The translations under genes were made by a program, and so were the position numbers. Of a DNA stretch of 10,902 nt, positions 5,654 to 10,902 are shown in pieces. The DNA comes from Ruminococcus sp. (GTDB lineage: Bacteria; Bacillota; Clostridia; Oscillospirales; Ruminococcaceae): positions 1 through 10,902 of the forward strand of contig NZ_DXUU01000064.1 of the NCBI RefSeq assembly GCF_019417665.1, in the 5' to 3' direction. Below the pieces are notes generated by a model. It was not told where the DNA came from, ran no database searches, and saw nothing but the letters and a program-made list of their open reading frames with translations. Each line of letters begins with the position of its first letter. The stretch's first letter is position 1.

Positions 5654-8365
5654 TTATATGTAAAGCCTCAGTATATCAATATCACTATCCGTATCTCGTG
5701 GCTTAATACGTGGAATAATTTTATTCTCCACTTCTGGTGTCCAGTAGATCTTCAATTTTTTTCTTGCTCTCGTAATTGCTGTATAAAAAATACTGTGGGT
5801 TATTAGTTCATCCACTTCGTCTGTAATTACAAGTTTAACTGAATCGTACTCCAATCCCTGCGATTTGTGTATTGAAACAGAGTAAGCAATTTGAAATGGC
5901 ATTGATGTTCTACTAACAGCGTTATTGTCCTCATCTTCATTCTTGATTTTGTACACGCAGAACTGAACAGTGGATTTTCCATTCTCTTCGCCTTGTATAG
6001 TTAAGTCATCATACCAAATCAACTCTTCTTCATCGATTGTCTTTTCCAATTCAATCTGAAAACTGATACGCTCATCATTGGTGTTTTCATCAAGAATTTG
6101 AATGCCAACAATTTTTCCTTTCATATTATTATGAATCAGTGGTGAAAAACGATTTGATTCCAAAAATAATACTGGGTCGCCAACTTTATATTGCTGAATA
6201 TCCCATTTGAACGCTTGATTTGGATTACTCTGTTGCAAGAATAGATTTATATTATTGATGCCATACAATCCGTCATAATTAAGGCAAAGAATGGCTTCAT
6301 CCATTTCACTTGTGGAGAATAAAGAGTCATCTACATTAAGTGCACCACTCTGTACAGCAATCAGTTCTTGAACATCGCTATCCATCCTGCGTACTTTTGC
6401 CCATAAATTTAGAAGATATTCGTCATCTGTTCTGTATGGCTTTGTCAATTCAAAAACTGATGATGACGGAATAAATTCCTTAACAGCCGAAAACCAGTTT
6501 CCAAATCTAATGGAGTCAATCTGATATGTATCACCTACAAGAAGAATCAGTCCATAACTTGATTTCTTTAGGACTTTCACCATGTTTTCATTGTCTACCG
6601 TGCTACATTCATCTACCACGAGTAAATCATAGTAATTATTTGCCCATGATTTTTCAACATAGCTTGTTATCGTAGAAAATCTACAATTTTCTTCTGGTGC
6701 ATCCACACGACTTTTCAAATTTTCTACAGCAGGGTTTGTTTGAGCTAAATAAAGTTTATCCTTTTCACTGAAATAATGCGAGATATGGTTTATCAGCGTA
6801 GACTTACCAACGCCAGCAGAACCATAAATAATTGCAACTTTTGAATTTGCAAACATCTGCCTCAGAACTGGTTTCTTTTCTGGACAATCCACTTTATAGG
6901 TATGTTCAAGCCATTCGTCCATGTCTTCTTCGTAATTTGGCTCACCCGAAGTTGCCATTGAACGCAGTTCTCTTATAATGTAACAAGTGTTATCCTTGTA
7001 ACCATTAATATAAATCAAACCATTCTCTATAATAAGGCTGCTCACCTTACGATGATCTTCATACAATAAGCTGTTGTATTGACGGACGAGTTCCGGTATG
7101 TTGTCATAACCGTAAATATCCTCAATAGGCGTAAAAATATGACCTTTAATTTCTGTATTATTTCTTATTAAACGAGCCAATATTTCATGCTTTCTGTTGT
7201 ATGTGGGTATACACTTATATAAAACACTCAATCTTGGAGTATGGCTAAGTGGAAATCCGATAAATGGCATTTTATCAAATGGTATAGATCCAAACTGAAA
7301 ATAAAGATAAGATAATTTGAAGTTGGGCTTATCGCCTTTTTGTGACCTTATAACAGCATTATTCATAGTAAACAGAAGATATCGCAATAAATTCTGCCCT
7401 GGTCTATCATTCTTTATTATCTTTCTGCAACTATCCAAAGCATCAATAAAAATCGATGTGTCCGACATTTCTCGCCATGTATTCGTCAAACTCTGATATG
7501 AATAATCAGGAAAATCAATTATTTCAGTCAGAGAATATCCTGTTTGTGTGAGAAAATTACATATTGTCTTTTGCTCAGAAAAGTTAGGAGTTACTTTTTC
7601 ATCATTAAGCAAAGAAATGAAATTTTTATACTCGCATCCGCGAATCGATACTTCCCAGCCTACGATGATGAGAATTGGCATTTTTCTTCCAAGAACTTCT
7701 ACTATTTCTTCTTTCAAATCAAATTTTGACGCATAATTGCTGGTGATAGGCAGCTTAGTGAACGCTATTACTCTGTTCGATTTGTGTTTTTGGTCTACTG
7801 CAGGAGTAAAAGTAATCTCATAGTAAATATTTTCTCCAACAAAAAAGGCTTTCTTTTTTTGAATATAATATTTTGAACCATTGCTGGAGAAACGAACTGT
7901 GTGTTGCTCGATTTTATGTGATATTTTTTCATAATATTCCTGCAGTGCAGTGTCAAGATGCAGAGGAAACTTATTCAAATTTCTAAACAATGTGATGCCC
8001 CAGTTCTTCATTGCCAACTTCTTGATTTCAAGCATATAGCGATAATATTTAAGCATCAAGCGTTCAGAATTTTCTTCGTCCAAGGTATAATACTCAACAA
8101 CAATTTCAAGGTATTTGTAAAAATGGAAAAGTATCTTCATTTCAGCGTTAATTTGACATGCCTCTAGTGCATTTAGTATGTTTTCAGTATTTATTTCGAT
8201 ATCATTTCCTCTTGAATAGAATTTCAGCATAATATGCTCTACAAGTTTTTTTAAGTCAGACAGAATATCTTGAGATATTGCGCCGCATGAAGAATTATCA
8301 ATATCATCCAAATGACGGCAAATCTTGTTATCAATTGTTTTAATTCTGTCATTGATTGTAGGCAT
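5654..8365 (-). CDS. RecD/UvrD-like SF1 helicase with large uncharacterised N-terminal region (AAA family ATPase)
   Basis: This is probably an ATP-driven DNA or RNA helicase or translocase in the cytoplasm. The start at 8365 has AAAGGAG (8378-8372) upstream with normal spacing. In the 903-residue product, helicase motifs fill the C-terminal part: Walker A GSAGVGKST at 515-523, Walker B LLVVDECS at about 582-589, LVGDTYQIDS (motif III type), ELTKPYRTDD, and IHKSQGLEYD (about 832-841) followed by FYTAITRARKKL (motif VI). Residues 1 to about 500 match no domain I can name. They include an alpha-helical N-terminus and a segment about 155-260 (RFSSNGSKYYIQKKKAFFVG, then PILIIVGWEVSIRGCEY) that looks like a conserved folded module. 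The gene is AT-rich, abuts a prophage remnant and lacks a visible promoter. A defence role is plausible but inferred. Confidence 0.8.
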   Translation of the reverse strand: MPTINDRIKTIDNKICRHLDDIDNSSCGAISQDILSDLKKLVEHIMLKFYSRGNDIEINTENILNALEACQINAEMKILFHFYKYLEIVVEYYTLDEENSERLMLKYYRYMLEIKKLAMKNWGITLFRNLNKFPLHLDTALQEYYEKISHKIEQHTVRFSSNGSKYYIQKKKAFFVGENIYYEITFTPAVDQKHKSNRVIAFTKLPITSNYASKFDLKEEIVEVLGRKMPILIIVGWEVSIRGCEYKNFISLLNDEKVTPNFSEQKTICNFLTQTGYSLTEIIDFPDYSYQSLTNTWREMSDTSIFIDALDSCRKIIKNDRPGQNLLRYLLFTMNNAVIRSQKGDKPNFKLSYLYFQFGSIPFDKMPFIGFPLSHTPRLSVLYKCIPTYNRKHEILARLIRNNTEIKGHIFTPIEDIYGYDNIPELVRQYNSLLYEDHRKVSSLIIENGLIYINGYKDNTCYIIRELRSMATSGEPNYEEDMDEWLEHTYKVDCPEKKPVLRQMFANSKVAIIYGSAGVGKSTLINHISHYFSEKDKLYLAQTNPAVENLKSRVDAPEENCRFSTITSYVEKSWANNYYDLLVVDECSTVDNENMVKVLKKSSYGLILLVGDTYQIDSIRFGNWFSAVKEFIPSSSVFELTKPYRTDDEYLLNLWAKVRRMDSDVQELIAVQSGALNVDDSLFSTSEMDEAILCLNYDGLYGINNINLFLQQSNPNQAFKWDIQQYKVGDPVLFLESNRFSPLIHNNMKGKIVGIQILDENTNDERISFQIELEKTIDEEELIWYDDLTIQGEENGKSTVQFCVYKIKNEDEDNNAVSRTSMPFQIAYSVSIHKSQGLEYDSVKLVITDEVDELITHSIFYTAITRARKKLKIYWTPEVENKIIPRIKPRDTDSDIDILRLYI

Positions 8366-8411
8366 ATTATGCTCCTTTCAGTGTGATTGTCAGTCATTAT
8401 TTTTCTTTGAA

Positions 8412-8625
8412 TTAGAAATCGCCGTTCCAATCATCAATGAAAGCTCCATAAGGAAGCATTCCAACAGAGTCAGATGATTGAAGCATGACATATTGTCTTA
8501 TTAAATCTCTTCGTATATTATTTGGCGAAATGAAGGTCGGATTATTCGAATCCATCGCTTCACTTAGTTTTTTCAGTGAATTCAGAATATTCATTACATT
8601 TGTCTGTAAAGCAAAATCCTGAAAT
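8412..8625 (-). pseudogene. 3' remnant of an unknown gene upstream of the helicase
   Basis: The last 65-70 codons of the chimeric reading frame (about NVMNILNSLKKLSEAMDSNN to GAFIDDWNGDF and a TAA at 8412) do not look like tape-measure sequence and share the AT-rich composition of the helicase gene. The stop lies 46 bp before the helicase start, with no promoter between. The simplest reading is that this is the C-terminus of a former operon partner whose 5' part was deleted when it was joined to the phage gene. I do not recognise the family. The exact junction is uncertain, somewhere about 8600-8640. Confidence 0.45.
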
Positions 8626-9707
8626 TCAATCAATTTACCGGAACTATCCGTCAGAGAAATGCCGTACTGTTCCATGGCAGATGCCACCGTGTCGGTCGGT
8701 TTTGCCAGATTGGTGATGGCAGAACGCAGTGCCGTACCAGCCTGTGAGGATTTGATGCCGGCATTCGCCATCAGTCCGATGGCAATGGCGGAGTCTTCAG
8801 CAGAATAGCCCAAAGAACCCAGTACCGGAGCGGCATACTTGAAAGTCTCGCCCATCATGCTGACGTTGGTATTGGCATTGGAGCTTGCCGCCGCCAGAAT
8901 ATCTGCAAAGTGTCCGCTGTCCGAGGCAGACAAACCGAAAGCGGTCAGAGCGTCTGTGACAATGTCTGAAGTAGATGCCAAATCTTCGCCACTGGCGGCG
9001 GCAAGATTCATGATGCCTTCGATACCGCTGAGCATATCGTTGGTTTTCCAGCCTGCCATTGCCATGTAGTTCATAGCATCCGCAGCCTCACTTGCAGAGA
9101 ATTTTGTCTTGCTGCCCATTTCACGGGCTTTTTCCCGGAGAGCGTCCATCTCTGAACCAGTCGCACCGGACACCGCCGCTACCTTGGACATAGCGGCATC
9201 AAAGTCTGCACCAGTTTTCACAGCAATGGTGCCCAGAGCCGTGACACCAGCAGTGACCGGCAGCAGCTTTTGTCCCACGCCAGAGATCTTATCTCCGGCA
9301 TCCTGCATTTTCTCTCCGACCACACCCAGTTTTTCCAGGGCAGTGTGAGAATTGTTTGCTTCTGTGGTCAGACGTTTCAGTTCGTTTTCAGTTTCGATGA
9401 TCTCACGCTGTAAGGCATCATACTGCTGCTGGGAAATTTCGCCGTTTGCAAGAGCAGTATTTGCCTGTTCTGCGGCAGTTTTCAGCACTTCCAGCTTTTC
9501 TTTGGTGGCAGATACCGCATCCGCCAGCAGTTTGTGCTTCTGGGATAGGAGTTCCGTGTTGGTCGGATCGAGCTTCAGCAGCTTCTGGACATCTTTCAGC
9601 TGTGTCTGCGTGCCCTTGATGTCCTTGTTGACACCTTCCAGGGCTTTGGATAGCTTGGTGGTATCGCCGCCGATTTCTACGGTGATGCCTTTGATACGGT
9701 TTGCCGT
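8412..9707 (-). pseudogene. Truncated, chimeric phage tail tape measure protein (TP901 type)
   Basis: The tape measure protein sets tail length in siphophages and threads the tail tube. The frame reads ANRIKGITVEIGGDTTKLSK, a long coiled coil (LKDVQKLLKLDP to about NELKRLTTEAN), then the TP901-type core (GADFDAAMSKVAAVSGATGS, ASEAADAMNYMAMAGWK, SSQAGTALRSAITNLAKP). It stays phage-like up to SLTDSSGKL, after which unrelated AT-rich sequence follows to the stop. Intact relatives are usually well over 600 residues, and only about 360 remain. The expected start before ANRIKG is ACG (9707-9705) instead of ATG, correctly placed after a GAGGTGA ribosome site (9719-9713). In-frame GTG (9716) and TTG (9752) exist but lack ribosome sites, and TTG lies in the neighbouring operon's -35. 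The gene is probably not made. If it is translated from 9752 the product is 446 residues. Confidence 0.8.
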
Positions 9708-9734
9708 AAATTTCACCTCAGTTCTAAAATAATT

Positions 9735-9752
9735 GCTTGCAAACGCTTGCAA
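9735..9752. promoter_or_regulatory. Likely antitoxin operator (tandem TTGCAA palindromes)
   Basis: GCTTGCAA is repeated at 9735-9742 and 9745-9752, exactly 10 bp apart. Each copy contains the palindrome TTGCAA, and the second is the -35 of the toxin-antitoxin promoter. Ribbon-helix-helix antitoxins typically bind such short repeats side by side to repress their own operon. The role here is inferred from position and symmetry. Confidence 0.45.
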
Positions 9753-9775
9753 TTGTCAGTGGTATGTGGTATAAT
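9747..9775 (+). promoter_or_regulatory. Promoter of the toxin-antitoxin operon
   Basis: TTGCAA (-35, 9747-9752) and TATAAT (-10, 9770-9775) are separated by 17 bp, with a TGG extension just before the -10. This is a near-consensus vegetative promoter. The start of transcription would be near 9782, directly upstream of the AGGAG ribosome site at 9787-9791. Confidence 0.75.
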
Positions 9776-9800
9776 AAAAGAAAAAAAGGAGTGTGGTCTT

Positions 9801-10106
9801 ATGGCAAATACAACCGCTGTCTATGCTCGTATTGATACGGGATTGAAAGAGCACGCAGAAGCGATTCTTTCTCAACTGGGAATTTCTCCTTCCAGTGCAA
9901 TTCAAATGCTGTATAGCCAAATCGTTTTAGAAAATGGGATGCCTTTTGCATCCAGAATCCCTGCTTTTGCTCCAACTGCAATCGGCGGAATGTCGCAGGC
10001 AGAAATGGACGCAGAATTGATGAAAGGATTGGAATCCTTAAAAAGCAGCAGAGCTTATTCAGCAGATGAAGTGGATGCAGAATTACACGAGGAATTTGGC
10101 ATATGA
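9801..10106 (+). CDS. RelB/DinJ family antitoxin
   Basis: This protein would neutralise the toxin encoded next to it and repress its own promoter. The start at 9801 is chosen over upstream in-frame codons because AGGAG (9787-9791) lies 9 bp before it and the promoter -10 lies at 9770-9775. The 101-residue product has the DinJ/RelB ribbon-helix-helix N-terminus (TTAVYARIDTGLKEHAEAIL, then LGISPSSAIQMLYSQIVLEN and the GMPF motif). An acidic C-terminal tail (ADEVDAELHEEFGI) probably wraps the toxin. Its TGA overlaps the toxin ATG in the sequence ATGA, giving translational coupling. The operon is antisense to, and wedged between, two phage tail genes. Confidence 0.88.
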   Translation: MANTTAVYARIDTGLKEHAEAILSQLGISPSSAIQMLYSQIVLENGMPFASRIPAFAPTAIGGMSQAEMDAELMKGLESLKSSRAYSADEVDAELHEEFGI

Positions 10107-10432
10107 AATACCGTGTCATGTATACCCCTCTTGCGAAAGAAGATCTAAAAACAATCTATCGATATCTTGCAAAGAATCGGAAAGAACCGCAAATTGCTGC
10201 AAAACTCGTCAACCGAATCCGAGAAAGCATTCGTTCTCTGAATGAAATGCCTGAACGATATGTTCGTGTAGAATGGGAGCCATGGAAAAGCAGAAATGTT
10301 CGCCATTATGCAGTAGGTAATTATGAGGTCTTTTATGAAGTCAATTCACAAGAGGCTGCTGTTATGATCTACCGAATTTTTTATGGCGGAAGAAATATCG
10401 AAGCAATCATTGCATCAGAGGAAAATGCTTAA
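10103..10432 (+). CDS. RelE/ParE superfamily toxin
   Basis: This is a small basic protein, either a ribosome-dependent mRNA nuclease (RelE-like) or a gyrase poison (ParE-like). The sequence alone does not settle which. The 109 residues show the family pattern: beta-1 YRVMYTPLAKEDL, helix IYRYLAKNRKEPQIAAKL, a helix ending SLNEMPERY, and the C-terminal sheet RNVRHYAVGNYEVFYEV to YRIFYGGRN. The MPERY spacing and the NYEVFYEV strand look more ParE-like. Its ATG overlaps the antitoxin stop. Its TAA overlaps the stop of the convergent tail-chaperone extension within the palindrome TTAA (10429-10432). Confidence 0.88.
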   Translation: MKYRVMYTPLAKEDLKTIYRYLAKNRKEPQIAAKLVNRIRESIRSLNEMPERYVRVEWEPWKSRNVRHYAVGNYEVFYEVNSQEAAVMIYRIFYGGRNIEAIIASEENA

Positions 10433-10627
10433 AACGCATCAAAATCCCTCTGATCCGCCAGCACATCATAATGACACTCATCATTCTCCCGTTCGGTGAA
10501 CATATCATTCACCAGACCAATGGTCAGAAAATCCAAATCGCCCATAGACAAGCCCAGCTGAACGCACCGCAACAAAAACAGCGGTGTGGTCATCGGTCGG
10601 TCAATCGGGCGATGTTTTTTTAGACTG
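10429..10627 (-). CDS. Frameshifted extension of the tail assembly chaperone (gpGT-like)
   Basis: After the A7 run (10621-10615) the alternative frame reads HRPIDRPMTTPLFLLRC, LGLSMGDLDFLTIGLVNDMF and TERENDECHYDVLADQRDFDAF to a TAA at 10431-10429. The pattern (MGDLD, VNDMFTE, ND, DQRDFDAF at the end) is typical of the second part of tail assembly chaperones, which is normally made only as a fusion by programmed frameshifting. Relative to the first part the frame is +1 (equivalent to -2). The -1 frame stops after eight codons. An internal ATG (RPMTTP) has no ribosome site, so independent translation is unlikely. The tape-measure gene should follow directly, but the toxin-antitoxin operon intervenes. 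Confidence 0.7.
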
Positions 10628-10902
10628 AACCTGTGTTTCTACGTTCAAGCCCCAAAGGTCAATCAGCTGCGGCAAGATCTCATAAATGCTGAACGTGTTA
10701 AACTGCTCCAGCCACTCGTCCGGCGATGCCGGAATGGCTGCATCGGCGTGTTTTGCCATGATATAGGCGATGTTCTCAAACACTTCAAGGCTATCAATAT
10801 CCAGTGCAGAGGATTCCTCTGTATTTTCTCCTACAGACTTTTGCAGGGCTGCAAAGTCCTGATAAATATCTCTGCGAAATTTCAAGCGATACAATCTGGG
10901 AA
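10601..10902 (-). CDS. Phage tail assembly chaperone (gpG-like), 5' end outside the window
   Basis: This protein helps the tape measure protein fold and recruit tail tube subunits. The frame enters from the right edge without a start (the TTG at 10894 is not a credible one) and reads LYRLKFRRDIYQDFAALQ, an acidic middle, LDIDSLEVFENIAYIMAKHA, PDEWLEQFNTFSIYEILPQL and ends QSKKTSPD at a TGA (10603-10601). At least 99 residues are visible. The short acidic form, the DEWLEQF block and the following A7 slip site and overlapping extension are characteristic of the gene preceding the tape measure in siphophages. Confidence 0.72.
   Translation of the reverse strand, partial: PRLYRLKFRRDIYQDFAALQKSVGENTEESSALDIDSLEVFENIAYIMAKHADAAIPASPDEWLEQFNTFSIYEILPQLIDLWGLNVETQVQSKKTSPD
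10615..10621 (-). other. Probable programmed frameshift slip site (A7 run)
   Basis: In the zero frame the mRNA reads TCT AAA AAA ACA. Seven consecutive A bases allow tRNA-Lys on AAA to re-pair either one base forward or two bases back, and both moves enter the frame encoding the conserved extension. A -1 slip leads to a stop after eight codons. The site lies 4 codons before the zero-frame stop, where chaperone frameshift sites are usually found. Confidence 0.6.

Noticed and set aside
9352..9732. 126-codon plus-strand frame rich in Ser, Phe and Val
   Set aside because: Antisense shadow of the tape-measure coiled-coil region; no ribosome site and no protein-like pattern. The plus-strand frames at 8839-9069 and 9109-9348 are rejected on the same grounds.
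9799..10119. 106-codon minus-strand frame across the antitoxin gene
   Set aside because: It lies opposite a well-supported antitoxin with promoter and ribosome site, and its product resembles nothing.

Overview
The window looks like accessory chromosome from a low-to-mid GC Gram-positive gut Clostridia, probably a Ruminococcus-type Oscillospiraceae. This rests on strong AGGAGG-type ribosome sites, extended -10 promoters, a Gram-positive lipoprotein signal and the style of the siphophage tail genes. The genus is an inference. No rRNA, tRNA or CRISPR array is visible.

Left part (1-5420, + strand). A gene-free leader (1-351) carries, on the minus strand at its left edge, an RNA-like segment with resemblance to part of an FMN riboswitch. 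It then holds three consecutive hairpins and four TTAGAG(A/G)T direct repeats spaced 11-12 bp, ending just before an extended -10 promoter. That promoter drives a tightly packed four-gene operon: a lipoprotein with a beta-propeller-like N-terminal half and an ABC solute-binding C-terminal half, two MalF/MalG-type permeases, and a HlyD/RND-type membrane-fusion (adaptor) protein. No ATPase gene is present, so a shared MsmX-like ATPase or one outside the window must power the permeases. The operon ends at a hairpin terminator that also serves the convergent unit.

Middle part (5425-8412, - strand). An AT-rich module holds a 903-residue protein with an uncharacterised N-terminal half of about 500 residues and a RecD/UvrD-like SF1 helicase C-terminal half. 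It is followed by a small decayed ORF with a possible helix-hairpin-helix motif. Upstream lies only the 3' end of another gene, fused in frame to a phage gene.

Right part (8600-10902, mostly - strand). This is a degraded prophage tail region: a tail assembly chaperone with a frameshifted extension (gpG/gpGT arrangement; here the shift must be +1 or -2), then a tape-measure gene that has lost both its normal start codon (ACG where ATG is expected) and its C-terminal part. Between the two, on the opposite strand, sits a complete RelB/DinJ-RelE/ParE toxin-antitoxin operon with its own promoter and likely operator.

The best reading is a prophage remnant that took in a toxin-antitoxin module and was then recombined, inside its tape-measure gene, with a possible defence-type helicase operon. 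It lies tail-to-tail with a transporter operon that is probably controlled by a response regulator.
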